DNA of 64,000 nucleotides from Massilia kyonggiensis (lineage in GTDB: Bacteria > Pseudomonadota > Gammaproteobacteria > Burkholderiales > Burkholderiaceae_D): contig NZ_JANUGY010000001.1 of assembly GCF_024756235.1 (NCBI RefSeq), positions 1-64,000 of the forward strand, read 5' to 3'. Under the pieces are notes generated by a model. It saw only the letters and a program-made list of their open reading frames with translations, was not told the origin of the DNA and did not search any database. A program made the translations under genes and the position numbers. This document shows positions 18,619-28,712 of the stretch, in pieces. Each line of letters opens with the position of its first letter. The first letter of the stretch is position 1.

Positions 18619-20799
18619 ATGACATATAAGAAAGACATTGCAATTCTTCGTGTAAACCACCTGCGTGGACCGAACATCTGGACCTACCGCCCTGTCATCG
18701 AAACGTGGCTCGACATCGGCGAACTCGAAGAATGTCCTTCGAATAAACTTCCCGGCCTGTATGAACGCCTCACCGCCTGGCTGCCGGGCCTGATCGAACA
18801 CCGCTGCGGCGTCGGCGAACGGGGCGGCTTCCTGGAGCGCCTGCGCGACGGCACCTGGTCCGGTCACATCCTCGAACACATCGTCCTCGAATTGCAGAAT
18901 CTGGCCGGCATGAAGACCGGCTTCGGTAAAACCCGCTCCACCGCCGACCACGGCATCTATAAAATGGCATTCCGCACGCGCGACGAGACCGTCGGCCGTG
19001 CCGCCCTGCAAGCCGGCCACGCACTGCTGATGGCCGCCATCAACGACACCCCCTTCGACCTGCAGGCCAGGGTCGCGGAACTGACCGAACTGGTCGACCG
19101 CTACTGCCTGGGCCCGTCGACCGGCCACATCGTCGACGCCGCCACCGACCGCCGCATCCCCTCGATCCGCCTGACCGAAGGCAACCTCGTGCAGCTGGGC
19201 CACGGCAGCGCGCAGCGCCGCATCTGGACGGCCGAGACGGACCGCACGAGCGCCATCGGCGAATCCATCGCCAGCGACAAGGACCTCACCAAGACCCTGC
19301 TCGCGTCGTGCGGCGTGCCCGTGCCGGAAGGCTCGGTCGTGCGCAGCGCGGAAGCGGCATGGGAAGAAGCGCAGGACATCGGCCTGCCCGTCGCCGTCAA
19401 ACCGGTCGACGGCAACCACGGCCGCGGCGTGTCGCTGAACCTGATGTCGGAAGCGGACGTGCATGCCGCCTACGCCATCGCCTCCGAGGAAGGCGATTCG
19501 ACCGCCGTCCTCGTCGAGCGCTTCATTCCCGGCAACGAACACCGCCTGCTCGTCGTCGGCTCGAAAGTTGTCGCGGCCGCCAAGGGCGAATCGCTGTGGG
19601 TTGTCGGCGACGGCACCTCCACCGTGACCGCGTTGTGCGACAGCCAGATCAACATCGATCCACGCCGCGGCAATTCCGAAGAATTCCCGCTCAGCCCCGT
19701 CGTGCCGGCCGAAAGCGACGAAGTCAAGCTGGACCTGAAACGCCAGGGTCTCACGCCGGATTCGGTCCCGCAGGCCGGCCAGAAAGTGCTGATCCAGTTG
19801 AACGGCAACGTGGCCGACGACGTCACCGACGAGGTCCATCCGGAAGTCGCGCACGTGGCCGCGCTCGCCGCGCGCGTCGTGGGCCTGGACATCGCCGGCA
19901 TCGACCTCGTGTGCGAGGACATCTCGCGTCCGCTGGAAGAGCAGCGCGGCGCCATCATCGAAGTCAATTCCAGCCCGGGCCTGCTCGCGCACATCAAGCC
20001 CGCCAAAGGCGAGCCGCGCAACGTCGGCAAGGCCATCGTGGAGCACCTGTTTGCCGAGGGCGAGACGGGCCGCATCCCGCTCGTGGGCGTCACGGGCACC
20101 GCGGACGCGGCACTGGCCGCGCGCCTCGTCGGCACCGTGCTGAACCTGGCCGGCAAGCACGTGGGCGTGGCCAACCGCGAGGGCCTGTTCCTCGACGGCC
20201 GCCAGGTCACGGCGCAGGACGGCACCCGCTTCGACGCCGGCCAGCGCCTGCTGATCAACCGCACCGTGCAGGCCGCCGTGTTCGAATCGAACGCGCGCAC
20301 GATCCTGACCGAAGGCCTGCCGTACGACCGCTGCCTCGTCGGCATCGTGACGGACATGGGCGACGTGGCCGACGTGGCCGACCTGTACGTGCGCGACGAC
20401 GATGCGCTGTACAACGTCGTGCGCAGCCAGGTCGACGTCGTGCTGTCCGACGGCGCGGCCGTGCTGAACGCCGCCGATGAACGCGTGGCCGCGCTGGCCG
20501 AACTGTGCGACGGCGCCGTGCTGTTCTACGCGCAGGACGAAGCCGACGCCACCCTGGCCGCGCACCGCGCGAGCGGCGGCCGCGTCGCGTTCGTGCGCAA
20601 CGGCCATATCGTCCTGGCCCAGGGCAGCGAAGACATGCCGCTGCTGGGTATCGACAAAGTGAAGCCCGCCACCGCCGCGCAGCCGAATGCGCTGCTGGCC
20701 GCCGCGCTGGCCGCCTGGGCGCTGGACGTGCCGACGGACCTGATCTGCGCCGGGCTGCGCACCTTCGACCCGGCCGGCAAGAACAAAAAGGCCAAATAA
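18619..20799 (+). CDS. Cyanophycin synthetase-like protein lacking the Mur-ligase P-loop
   Basis: 726-residue paralogue of CphA. The N-terminal domain and ATP-grasp domain are well kept (RLTEGNLVQLGHGSAQRRIWTAE, SDKDLTKTLLASCGVPVP, AVKPVDGNHGRGVSLN). The C-terminal Mur-ligase-like domain is shorter, and its P-loop reads GTADAALA at 493-500, where the next gene has GTNGKTTT. In CphA1 the ATP-grasp domain adds Asp and the Mur domain adds Arg, so this copy should not perform the Arg step. It may resemble CphA2, which polymerises beta-Asp-Arg dipeptides, or act as a partner of CphA. An in-frame GTG at 18604 is a possible alternative start. 59 bases separate it from cphA. Confidence 0.88.
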   Translation: MTYKKDIAILRVNHLRGPNIWTYRPVIETWLDIGELEECPSNKLPGLYERLTAWLPGLIEHRCGVGERGGFLERLRDGTWSGHILEHIVLELQNLAGMKTGFGKTRSTADHGIYKMAFRTRDETVGRAALQAGHALLMAAINDTPFDLQARVAELTELVDRYCLGPSTGHIVDAATDRRIPSIRLTEGNLVQLGHGSAQRRIWTAETDRTSAIGESIASDKDLTKTLLASCGVPVPEGSVVRSAEAAWEEAQDIGLPVAVKPVDGNHGRGVSLNLMSEADVHAAYAIASEEGDSTAVLVERFIPGNEHRLLVVGSKVVAAAKGESLWVVGDGTSTVTALCDSQINIDPRRGNSEEFPLSPVVPAESDEVKLDLKRQGLTPDSVPQAGQKVLIQLNGNVADDVTDEVHPEVAHVAALAARVVGLDIAGIDLVCEDISRPLEEQRGAIIEVNSSPGLLAHIKPAKGEPRNVGKAIVEHLFAEGETGRIPLVGVTGTADAALAARLVGTVLNLAGKHVGVANREGLFLDGRQVTAQDGTRFDAGQRLLINRTVQAAVFESNARTILTEGLPYDRCLVGIVTDMGDVADVADLYVRDDDALYNVVRSQVDVVLSDGAAVLNAADERVAALAELCDGAVLFYAQDEADATLAAHRASGGRVAFVRNGHIVLAQGSEDMPLLGIDKVKPATAAQPNALLAAALAAWALDVPTDLICAGLRTFDPAGKNKKAK

Positions 20800-20858
20800 A
20801 GATACGTGCCCGGCATGACTGACCGGGCCGATGCCGCAAGACCCTAAAGGAAAGATTT

Positions 20859-23429
20859 ATGGAAGTTTCACGCGTACGGGCCCTGCGCGGTCCCAACCTC
20901 TGGAGCCACCACACGTCGATCGAGGCGATCGTCACGTGCACGCCCGACGAGGAATCGATCGGCGCCCTGCCCGGCTTCGAGACGCGCCTGCGCGCCCTGT
21001 TCCCGGAAATCTGGCCGCTGCAGCCGACCGGCCATGACGACACGATCCCGCTGGCCCAGGTGCTGGAAGTCGCCGCGCTGGCCCTGCAGGCGCAGGCCGG
21101 TTGCCCTGTCACGTTCAGCCGCACCACCGCCACGCTGGAACGCGGCATCTACCAGGTCGTCGTCGAGTACAGCGAAGAAGACGTCGGCCGCCTGGCCATG
21201 GAGCTGGCGGAGCAGCTGTGCGCGGCGGCCCGCAACGACCAGCCGTTCGATCTCGAAGGCGCGCTGAAGCAGCTGCGCGACCTGGACGAGGACGTGCGCC
21301 TCGGCCCGTCGACGGGTTCCATCGTGCACGCGGCCGTCGCGCGCGGCATCCCGTACCGCCGCCTGACCGAGGGCAGCCTCGTGCAGTTCGGCTGGGGCAG
21401 CCGCCAGCGCCGCATCCAGGCCGCCGAGATCGACGCCACCGGCGCCATCGCGGAATCCATCGCGCAGGACAAGGAGCTCACCAAGACGCTGCTGAACGCG
21501 GCCGGCGTGCCCGTCCCGCTGGGCCGCAGCGTGAGCGACCCGGACGACGCATGGGCCGCCGCGCAGGAAATCGGCCTGCCGGTCGTGATCAAGCCGAAGG
21601 ACGGCAACCAGGGCAAGGGCGTGACCGTGAACGTCACCACGCGCGAGCAGCTCGACAAGGGCTTTGCCGCCGCGTCCGAGTTCCGCGACGACATCATGGT
21701 CGAAAAATACCTGCCGGGCCATGACTACCGCCTGCTCGTCGTGGGCAACCGCCTCGTCGCCGCCGCGCGCCGCGACCCACCGCACGTCGTGGGCGACGGC
21801 ACCCACACCGTGCGCCAGCTCGTCGACATCGTCAACAAGGACCCGCGCCGCGGCGACGGCCACGCGACGTCGCTGACCAAGATCCGCTTCGACGACATCG
21901 CCCTCGCCTCGCTGGCGAAACAGGGCTATGACGCGGAGTCGATCCCACCGAAGGGCCAGCGCGTCACCCTGCGCAACAACGCGAACCTGTCGACGGGCGG
22001 CTCCGCCACCGACGTGACGGACGACGTCCATCCCGAAGTGGCGGCCCGCGCGATCGCGGCCGCGCACATGGTCGGCCTGGACATCTGCGGCGTCGACCTC
22101 GTGTGCGACAGCGTGCTGAAACCCATCGAGGACCAGGGCGGCGGCATCGTCGAAGTGAACGCCGCGCCGGGCCTGCGCATGCACATCTCGCCGTCGTTCG
22201 GCAAGGGCCGCGCCGTCGGCGAAGCCATCATGGACACCCTGTACGCCCCGGGCGACGACGGCCGCATCCCGGTCGTCGCCGTGACGGGCACGAACGGCAA
22301 GACGACGACCGTGCGCCTGATCGCGCACCTGCTCGCGAGCTCGGGCCTGCGCACCGGCATGACGAACACGGACGGCGTCTACATCCAGGGCCGCCGCATC
22401 GACAGCGGCGACTGCAGCGGCCCGCGCAGCGCGCGCAACGTGCTGCTGCATCCGGACGTCGACGCGGCCGTGTTCGAGACGGCGCGCGGCGGCATCCTGC
22501 GCGAAGGTCTCGCGTACGACCGCTGCCAGGTCGGCGTCGTCACCAACATCGGCTCCGGCGACCACCTGGGGCTGAACTACATCACGACGCTGGAAGACCT
22601 TGCGGTGCTGAAGCGCGTGATCGTCCAGAACGTCGCGCCGAACGGCATGGCCGTGCTGAACGCGGCCGACCCGATCGTCGCGGGCATGGCCGAGAACACG
22701 AAGGGCGACATCACCTATTTCGCCGCGGACTGCTCGCTGCCCATCATGCAGAAGCACCGCGCGCAGGGCCGCCGCATCGTCTACGTCGACAAGGGCCACC
22801 TCGTCGCGGCGCAGGGCAAGAAGGAAGAGCGCGTGCCGCTGGCCGAGGTCCCCATCACCCGCGGCGGCGTGATCGGCTTCCAGGTCGAGAACGTGATGGC
22901 CGCCGTGGCTGCCGCCTGGGCCGTGAACATCTCGTGGGATGCGATCCGCGTGGGCCTCAAGACGTTCGTCGGCGAGAGCGACAACGCGCCGGGCCGCTTC
23001 AACGTGTTCGACTACCGCGGCGCGACGGTCATCGCCGACTACGGCCACAACCCGGACGCGATCCAGGCCCTGGTCAACGCCGTCGAATCGATGCCGGCCA
23101 AGCGCCGCTCGGTCGTGATCTCCGGCGCGGGCGACCGCCGCGACGAGGACATCCGCGACCAAACCCGCATCCTCGGTAAAGCGTTCGACGACGTGCTGCT
23201 GTACGAAGACCAGTGCCAGCGCGGCCGTTCGGAAGGCGAAGTGGTCGGCCTGCTGCGCGAGGGTCTCGCCGGCGCGCCCCGGACGACGCACATCGACGAG
23301 ATCAAGGGCGAGTTCGTCGCGATCGACAAGGCGCTCGAACGCCTGCAGCCGGGCGACCTGTCGCTGATCCTCATCGACCAGGTCGACGAGGCGCTGGCGC
23401 ACATCGCCAAGCGGGTCAAGGAAGGCTAA
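20859..23429 (+). CDS. cphA: Cyanophycin synthetase
   Basis: ATP-dependent enzyme that extends the poly-aspartate backbone and attaches arginine side chains, making cytoplasmic cyanophycin granules for nitrogen storage. The 856 residues comprise an N domain, an ATP-grasp domain (QDKELTKTLLNAAGVPVP, VIKPKDGNQGKGVTVN) and a Mur-ligase-like domain with an intact P-loop GTNGKTTT at 477-484, followed by ETARGGILREGLAYDRC and ADYGHNPDA. AAGGAAAG precedes the ATG. It is cotranscribed with the P-loop-less paralogue and followed by a good terminator. No cyanophycinase gene is in the window. Confidence 0.95.
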   Translation: MEVSRVRALRGPNLWSHHTSIEAIVTCTPDEESIGALPGFETRLRALFPEIWPLQPTGHDDTIPLAQVLEVAALALQAQAGCPVTFSRTTATLERGIYQVVVEYSEEDVGRLAMELAEQLCAAARNDQPFDLEGALKQLRDLDEDVRLGPSTGSIVHAAVARGIPYRRLTEGSLVQFGWGSRQRRIQAAEIDATGAIAESIAQDKELTKTLLNAAGVPVPLGRSVSDPDDAWAAAQEIGLPVVIKPKDGNQGKGVTVNVTTREQLDKGFAAASEFRDDIMVEKYLPGHDYRLLVVGNRLVAAARRDPPHVVGDGTHTVRQLVDIVNKDPRRGDGHATSLTKIRFDDIALASLAKQGYDAESIPPKGQRVTLRNNANLSTGGSATDVTDDVHPEVAARAIAAAHMVGLDICGVDLVCDSVLKPIEDQGGGIVEVNAAPGLRMHISPSFGKGRAVGEAIMDTLYAPGDDGRIPVVAVTGTNGKTTTVRLIAHLLASSGLRTGMTNTDGVYIQGRRIDSGDCSGPRSARNVLLHPDVDAAVFETARGGILREGLAYDRCQVGVVTNIGSGDHLGLNYITTLEDLAVLKRVIVQNVAPNGMAVLNAADPIVAGMAENTKGDITYFAADCSLPIMQKHRAQGRRIVYVDKGHLVAAQGKKEERVPLAEVPITRGGVIGFQVENVMAAVAAAWAVNISWDAIRVGLKTFVGESDNAPGRFNVFDYRGATVIADYGHNPDAIQALVNAVESMPAKRRSVVISGAGDRRDEDIRDQTRILGKAFDDVLLYEDQCQRGRSEGEVVGLLREGLAGAPRTTHIDEIKGEFVAIDKALERLQPGDLSLILIDQVDEALAHIAKRVKEG

Positions 23430-23451
23430 GGTCTTTGTCGTGTTGTTGCTG

Positions 23452-23484
23452 AACGGGCGCCGCGTGCGCCCGTTTTGCTTTTTG
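23452..23484 (+). terminator. Terminator after cphA
   Basis: Perfect 9-bp stem AACGGGCGC/GCGCCCGTT (23452-23460, 23466-23474), 5-base loop, followed by TTTGCTTTTTG. Lies 22 bases after the cphA stop. Confidence 0.85.
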
Positions 23485-23595
23485 TTGGTGCCGCGCAGAA
23501 ACGTCGGACGCCGCGCACGCTACGTTAGGCAACGAACGTGGCTAGACGCGGCATCTGGCATACCATGAGTGAGAATTCGAGCGAGCGGTGCAACC

Positions 23596-23964
23596 ATGAC
23601 GATCGACAAGCAATCCCACCCCGTTGCCGACAACGACCCGGCCCCCGAGATGCCGTTCCGGCGCCTCCTGTACCGCTTCCTGTTCTTCGACTGGCTGTTC
23701 CGCGACGTCAGCGCCGCGCGCGACCGCATCGAACGGCATGCCGCGCGCCAGCACAACCGCAAGATGAGCCGCTACCTGCCCGTCTACCTGCGGCGCTGGT
23801 CCTTTCTCACCGCGTTCGATTTCGCGCTCGGCATCCTGTTCGAAAAGGTGCTGCAGGCCGGGATCGTGTCGGCCTGGTTCTTTACCTGGTCGTGCGTGAC
23901 CTTTACGGGCATGGTCGTCATCACGGTGGCGTGGCTCATCCTCAATCATGCGCGCCTGTCTTAG
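23596..23964 (+). CDS. Small membrane protein of unknown function
   Basis: 122-residue protein not recognised. The first half is basic and soluble, with an aromatic FRRLLYRFLFFDWLFRDVSAARD segment. The second half holds two predicted membrane helices (about FLTAFDFALGILFEKVLQAGIV and WSCVTFTGMVVITVAWLIL). ATG at 23596; an in-frame GTG at 23569 is possible. The ribosome site is weak. It follows the cphA terminator on the same strand. Coding bias of the stretch looks normal for the window, so I think it is real, but no function can be assigned. Confidence 0.6.
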   Translation: MTIDKQSHPVADNDPAPEMPFRRLLYRFLFFDWLFRDVSAARDRIERHAARQHNRKMSRYLPVYLRRWSFLTAFDFALGILFEKVLQAGIVSAWFFTWSCVTFTGMVVITVAWLILNHARLS

Positions 23965-24035
23965 GCTTGATGCATTGTAAATTGCCCTGGTGCAATTGAC
24001 GCGAAACTGGTGTCCTCAACCACAAGGAGGACGTC

Positions 24036-24251
24036 ATGACTTACCGATGGATCGACGACCAGGGTTTGCTGAAGAAAATGCTCGGGGAACGGCGGATCGA
24101 CCGCTGGACGGCCGAGAACGTGCAGGATGCGTTGCGGGCGCGGGGTGTGCATGCGGCGGCAAGGGCGATGGAGTATCGGCGCGTGCAACTGGAGACGGCG
24201 CTCAGGGTGTTGGCGGTACCGGGCAAGCGACGGCGTACTTTCCTCCTCTGA
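24036..24251 (+). CDS. Small hypothetical protein
   Basis: 71-residue basic protein ([20 protein letters not shown]...) with a strong AAGGAGG ribosome site seven bases before the ATG, which is the main reason to call it. Predicted mostly helical, with no membrane segment, cysteine or recognised domain. It stands alone between the small membrane protein and mutS. A GGGCCATG/CGTGGCCC hairpin (24262-24282) follows the stop but lacks a T run. Function unknown. Confidence 0.55.
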   Translation: MTYRWIDDQGLLKKMLGERRIDRWTAENVQDALRARGVHAAARAMEYRRVQLETALRVLAVPGKRRRTFLL

Positions 24252-24406
24252 CATCAAGGCCGGGCCATGTATGTCGTGGCCCGCCCCCACGTGCCTCCCC
24301 TCGCAAATGTTGCCAAACCATACCATCCGCTCTCCCCCCAAAGTTCGAACGCGGTAAAATGGCGGACCTGGCAAGTCCTTGCCCCGCTGTCCCCGATCTT
24401 GACCAC

Positions 24407-27085
24407 ATGAACGTTCCACGCGAAATCAACGCCGACGCGGCCAAACGCCTCGCGACCGAAAAGCACACCCCGATGATGCAGCAGTACCTGAGCATCAAGG
24501 CCGACTACCCCACGATGCTCGTCTTCTACCGGATGGGCGACTTCTACGAGCTGTTCTTCGAGGACGCCGAGAAGGCCGCGCGCATCCTGGGCATCACGCT
24601 GACGGCGCGCGGCAGCTCGGGCGGGAATCCGATCAAGATGGCGGGTGTGCCCTTCCACTCGCTCGACCCGTACCTCGCCAAGCTCGTCAAGCTGGGCGAG
24701 TCGTGCGCGATCTGCGAGCAGATCGGCGACCCGGCGTTGAGCAAAGGCCCGGTCGAACGCAAGGTCGTGCGCGTCGTGACGCCGGGCACGCTGACGGATG
24801 CCGACCTGCTGCCCGAGAAGGCCGAGCGTCCCCTGCTCGCCGTGTGCACGGTCGCGAACCGCAAGGTGGTCACGACGGGTCTCGCGTGGATGTCGCTGGC
24901 GAGCGGCGCCCTGAAACTGATGGAATTCGCGGGCGACGCCCGCGCGGCCGCCGTGCGCCTCGTGCAGGAGCTGGAGCGCATCGCGCCGGCCGAAGTGCTG
25001 CGTGCGGACGGCGGCGCCGACCTGTTCGAAGAGTCGCCGGTCGGCCACACGGCACGCGTGCCGGACTGGCACTTCGACGTCGTGCACGGCCACAAGGCGC
25101 TGCTCGACCAGTTGGGTGTCGCCACGCTGTCCGGCTTCGGCGCGGACGGTCTCGGCGCCGCGTTCGGCGCGGCCGGCGCGCTGCTGCGCTATGCCCAGTC
25201 GACGCAGGGCCGCGGCCTGCAGCACGTGAAGAGCCTCGCGGTCGAATCGGAGAGCGAATTCATCGGCCTCGACGCGTCCACGCGCCGCAACCTCGAGCTG
25301 ACGGAAACGATCCGCGGCCATGAATCGCCCACGCTGTTCTCGCTGCTGGACGGCTGCCGCACGGCGATGGGCTCGCGCCTGCTGCGCTATTGGCTGCACC
25401 ATGCGAAACGCGACCAGCGCGTGGCCCGTGCGCGCCACGAGGCGATCGAGGCGCTGGCCCAGCGCGAAGCGATGCATGACCTCTCCGCGACGCTCGCGCA
25501 CGTGCCGGACATCGAGCGCATCACGACGCGCATCGCGCTGCTGACGGCGCGTCCGCGCGACCTCGCGAGCCTGCGCGACGGCCTGAAACAGCTGCCCGCG
25601 CTGCGCGAGCAGGTGGCGCGCTGCTTCATCCCCGGCGACTCGTGCCTGCTGCGCGACATCCACGATGCCATCGCCGTGCCCGAGGCGTGCGCCGACCTCC
25701 TGCAACGCGCCATCGCGACGGAGCCGGCGGCGATGGTCCGTGACGGCGGCGTGTTCGCGCGCGGCTTCGACGCGGAGCTGGACGAGCTGCGCGCGCTGTC
25801 GGAAAACGCGGGCCAGTTCCTCGTCGACCTGGAAGCGCGCGAGCGTGCGCGCACGGGCATCGCCAACCTGCGCGTCGAGTACAACCGCGTGCACGGCTTC
25901 TACATCGAAGTCACGAACGGCCAGGCCGACAAGGTGCCGGACGATTACCGCCGCCGCCAGACCCTGAAGAACTGCGAGCGCTACATCACGCCGGAACTGA
26001 AGGCGTTCGAAGACAAAGCCCTGTCCGCGCAGGACCGCGCGCTGGCGCGGGAAAAGCTGCTGTACGAGCTGCTGCTGGCCGACCTCGCGCCGCACATCGT
26101 GTGCCTGCAGCGCATCGCGTCCGGCATCGCGCAGCTCGATACGATCACCGCCCTGGCCGCGCACGCCGTGCGCAACAACTGGTGCATGCCGCAGCTGGTC
26201 GAGGAGCCGTGCCTGACCATCGTCGAAGGCCGCCACCCGGTCGTCGAGAACCAGATCGAGCGCTTCATCGCGAACGACTGCAAGCTGTCCAACGACCGCC
26301 GCCTGCTCTTGATCACGGGCCCGAACATGGGCGGTAAATCGACGTTCATGCGCCAGGTCGCGTTGATCACCCTGCTGGCCTACGTCGGCAGCTACGTGCC
26401 GGCGACGAGCGCGACGATCGGCCCCATCGACCGCATCTTCACGCGCATCGGCGCGTCCGACGACCTGGCGAATGGCCGCTCCACGTTCATGGTGGAGATG
26501 ACGGAATCGGCCACGATCCTGAACGGCGCGACGGAACACTCGCTCGTGCTGATGGATGAAGTGGGCCGCGGCACGTCGACGTTCGACGGCCTCGCGCTCG
26601 CGTGGGCCATCGCGCGCCACCTGATCGAGACGAGCCGCAGTTTTACCCTGTTCGCCACGCACTACTTCGAACTGACGCAGCTGCCGGAACAGCATCCGAG
26701 CGCGGTCAACGTGCACCTGTCGGCAGTCGAGCACAAGGACAGCATCGTGTTCCTGCACGCCGTGCAGGACGGCCCCGCGTCGCAGAGCTACGGCCTGCAG
26801 GTCGCGCAGCTGGCGGGCGTGCCCCCCGGCGTGATCCGCGCGGCGCGCAAGCACCTGGCGCGGCTGGAAGCGCAGGCGCTCGATGCGACGCCGCAGCTCG
26901 ACCTGTTCGCGCCGGCGCCGTGCGACGAGACCGAAGCAGGTACCGAAACCGCGGCGCCCGCGCCAGTGCAGGCGGCCGCCGAGTCGCCGGCGCTGACGCT
27001 GCTCGACGCCATCGATCCGGATGCCCTGACCCCGCGCGAAGCGCTCGAGCGCCTGTACGAGCTCAAGCGCCTGGCCTCGGCCTGA
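24407..27085 (+). CDS. mutS: DNA mismatch repair ATPase MutS
   Basis: Mismatch-recognition protein of methyl-directed repair, 892 residues. The N-terminal mismatch-binding motif GDFYELF is present. The ATPase has Walker [10 protein letters not shown] at 638-646 and Walker [17 protein letters not shown], followed by the [10 protein letters not shown] segment. I chose the ATG at 24407 because conserved sequence begins soon after; an in-frame ATG at 24359 would overlap a TAAAAT (24355-24360) that looks more like a -10 box. The C-terminal 90 residues are low-complexity and then helical, as in other MutS. The next gene starts two bases after the stop. Confidence 0.96.
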   Translation: MNVPREINADAAKRLATEKHTPMMQQYLSIKADYPTMLVFYRMGDFYELFFEDAEKAARILGITLTARGSSGGNPIKMAGVPFHSLDPYLAKLVKLGESCAICEQIGDPALSKGPVERKVVRVVTPGTLTDADLLPEKAERPLLAVCTVANRKVVTTGLAWMSLASGALKLMEFAGDARAAAVRLVQELERIAPAEVLRADGGADLFEESPVGHTARVPDWHFDVVHGHKALLDQLGVATLSGFGADGLGAAFGAAGALLRYAQSTQGRGLQHVKSLAVESESEFIGLDASTRRNLELTETIRGHESPTLFSLLDGCRTAMGSRLLRYWLHHAKRDQRVARARHEAIEALAQREAMHDLSATLAHVPDIERITTRIALLTARPRDLASLRDGLKQLPALREQVARCFIPGDSCLLRDIHDAIAVPEACADLLQRAIATEPAAMVRDGGVFARGFDAELDELRALSENAGQFLVDLEARERARTGIANLRVEYNRVHGFYIEVTNGQADKVPDDYRRRQTLKNCERYITPELKAFEDKALSAQDRALAREKLLYELLLADLAPHIVCLQRIASGIAQLDTITALAAHAVRNNWCMPQLVEEPCLTIVEGRHPVVENQIERFIANDCKLSNDRRLLLITGPNMGGKSTFMRQVALITLLAYVGSYVPATSATIGPIDRIFTRIGASDDLANGRSTFMVEMTESATILNGATEHSLVLMDEVGRGTSTFDGLALAWAIARHLIETSRSFTLFATHYFELTQLPEQHPSAVNVHLSAVEHKDSIVFLHAVQDGPASQSYGLQVAQLAGVPPGVIRAARKHLARLEAQALDATPQLDLFAPAPCDETEAGTETAAPAPVQAAAESPALTLLDAIDPDALTPREALERLYELKRLASA

Positions 27086-27087
27086 CG

Positions 27088-28047
27088 ATGACGCGACGCC
27101 GCTCGCTTCTCCTGTTCGTCCTCGCCTGCGTGCTCGCGGGCGGCGCGCGCGCGGATGCACGCGATGACGATGCGCACCGCTTCGCCATCATCGGCCACGG
27201 CTTTACCGACGGGGGCGAGAAACGCCTCAAGCAGGCGCTCGCCGACAACGACGACAAGGACGTCGCCTTCATGGTCGTCACGGGCATCAAGGGGGCGAAC
27301 GAACCGTGCACGGACAAGCTGTACCAGAAGCGGCGCGAGCTGATCGACGATGCGCGCCGGCCCGTCGTCGTGCTGCCGGCCGGCAGCGACTGGACGGAAT
27401 GCCGCAACAGCGCCGGCCGCACGAATGCGATCGAGCGCATGAACCGCATCCGCGAACTGTTCTACGGCGAGCCGAAAACGCTCGGCGCACAGAAGCTTTC
27501 CCTCACGCGCCAGTCGATGAGCCCGCGCTTCCGCAGCTATGCGGAGAATGCGCACTGGTCAGTGGGCAAGGTGCTGTATGCGACCGTCAACATGCCGGCC
27601 AATAACAACCACTACCTGAACGAAGCGGGCCGCAACAGCGAATACGAGGACCGGCTCGTCGCGAACCGGTTCTGGCTGCATCGCCTGTTCGCCATCGCGA
27701 AGCGCGACAGGCTGGAAGCGATCGTGCTGTTTTCCGAAGGGGACGTGAAGGCGTTGTCGCAGCCGACGGGACTGCGCGCCCTGCTGCGCAGCGCCGTGCC
27801 GGAGAACGACGGCTTCGCGGAACCGCGCCGCCTGATTCTATCCCTCGCGCAGAAATTCCCGGGCAAGGTCTTGCTCGTCGACGGTACGCGCGTGCGGGCA
27901 GAACCCGTGATCGAATGGCGCGGCAATATCGGCCATCTGGCGGCCGGCGCGGATGCGCTGGAAGTGGTGGTGAACCCGGAGACGAAGACCCTGTTCAGGG
28001 TCGATCCCCGCAAGGCCGAGACGGCGAACGGCGCAAAGAAGGACTGA
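27088..28047 (+). CDS. Secreted metallophosphoesterase-like protein lacking metal ligands
   Basis: 319-residue protein with a signal peptide (RRRSLLLFVLACVLAGGARA). The body resembles exported calcineurin-like phosphoesterases whose motifs, from memory, read roughly HVGDIKSG...PC.D.LY..R and PGDNEWTDC. Here the matching stretches are VVTGIKGANEPCTDKLYQKR (63-82) and PAGSDWTEC (97-105), and the first GD motif is GH (36-37). The Asp, Asn and His ligands that would hold two metals thus appear to be missing, which suggests a pseudoenzyme. ATG two bases after the mutS stop, so probably cotranscribed. A perfect 8-bp hairpin (28046-28065) follows. Periplasmic role unknown. Confidence 0.7.
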   Translation: MTRRRSLLLFVLACVLAGGARADARDDDAHRFAIIGHGFTDGGEKRLKQALADNDDKDVAFMVVTGIKGANEPCTDKLYQKRRELIDDARRPVVVLPAGSDWTECRNSAGRTNAIERMNRIRELFYGEPKTLGAQKLSLTRQSMSPRFRSYAENAHWSVGKVLYATVNMPANNNHYLNEAGRNSEYEDRLVANRFWLHRLFAIAKRDRLEAIVLFSEGDVKALSQPTGLRALLRSAVPENDGFAEPRRLILSLAQKFPGKVLLVDGTRVRAEPVIEWRGNIGHLAAGADALEVVVNPETKTLFRVDPRKAETANGAKKD

Positions 28048-28065
28048 CCCGGCCGCAGCCGGGTC
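28046..28065 (+). terminator. Hairpin at the end of the mutS transcript
   Basis: Perfect 8-bp stem GACCCGGC/GCCGGGTC with CGCA loop, overlapping the stop codon of the preceding gene. No T run follows, so it may be a weak terminator or a 3'-end stabiliser, also usable by the convergent slyD. Confidence 0.4.
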
Positions 28066-28089
28066 CGAGCGCACCGCGTGCGTGGGTGA

Positions 28090-28632
28090 TTACTGCAGCG
28101 GCTGGCTGCGGAAGTGGTCGCCCTCTTCGCTGTCGTCGATCTCGCCGTGACCGTGGTCGTGGCCATGGGCGCCGTGCACGTGGCCGTGCGCGATCTCTTC
28201 CGGCGTGGCGGCACGCACGTCGATCACGGACAGGTCGAAGCGCAGGGCCATGCCGGCCAGCGGGTGATTGCCGTCCAGGACGACCTTGTCGTCGGCGATT
28301 TCGGTGACGGTGAAGATGACCGGCTCTTCGTCGCTGCCCTCGGCCACGCCTTCGAACTGCATGCCGACTTCGATCGGTTCCGGCAGGCGGTTGCGGTCCT
28401 CGACCTTGACCAGGTTCGGATCGTAGTCGCCGAACGCGTCTTCCGGCTCGATCTGGATGGTCGACGTGTAACCCACGTCCTTGCCGTCCAGCTCTTCTTC
28501 GATCTTCGGCAGCGTGTTCTCGTAGCCGCCGTGCAGGTAGACCATCGGCTGGGCGCCGTCTTCGATCAGGTTGTTCTGAGCGTCGGACAGTTTATAGTTG
28601 ACCGACACAACCGTGTTCTGGGCAATCTTCAT
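28090..28632 (-). CDS. slyD: FKBP-type peptidyl-prolyl isomerase SlyD
   Basis: Cytoplasmic prolyl isomerase, chaperone and metal carrier, 180 residues. The FKBP domain with inserted flap (IQIEPEDAFGDYDPNLV) is followed by the family's DGNHPLAGM segment and a His-rich tail (HGHVHGAHGHDHGHGE) that binds nickel or other metals in hydrogenase and urease maturation. ATG at 28632 with AAAGGAAG six bases upstream. A TATAAT lies at 28676-28671 on this strand. Convergent with the metallophosphoesterase-like gene. Confidence 0.93.
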   Translation of the reverse strand: MKIAQNTVVSVNYKLSDAQNNLIEDGAQPMVYLHGGYENTLPKIEEELDGKDVGYTSTIQIEPEDAFGDYDPNLVKVEDRNRLPEPIEVGMQFEGVAEGSDEEPVIFTVTEIADDKVVLDGNHPLAGMALRFDLSVIDVRAATPEEIAHGHVHGAHGHDHGHGEIDDSEEGDHFRSQPLQ

Positions 28633-28670
28633 TGCACTTCCTTTCGTGGGTAAGGTGCCGATTATAACCC

Positions 28671-28706
28671 TACCACCGGTTTGCCCCGCCCGGCGCTGGT
28701 TATAAT
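28671..28706. promoter_or_regulatory. Divergent -10 boxes for slyD and the cupin gene
   Basis: Two TATAAT boxes point away from each other: 28676-28671 on the minus strand (slyD) and 28701-28706 on the plus strand. The plus box ends seven bases before the ATG of the cupin gene, so that transcript would start at or next to the start codon and be leaderless. The -35 boxes are poor (GGTTTG at 28678-28683 with a 17-base spacer for the plus strand). Confidence 0.55.
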
Positions 28707-28712
28707 GGGTCC

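Noticed and set aside
18505..20607. Long minus-strand frame opposite the first cyanophycin synthetase
   Set aside because: Antisense shadow with the same Arg/Val/Asp-rich composition; the plus strand has ATP-grasp motifs.
24254..27160. Long minus-strand frame opposite mutS
   Set aside because: Shadow of mutS; no ribosome site or recognisable motif.
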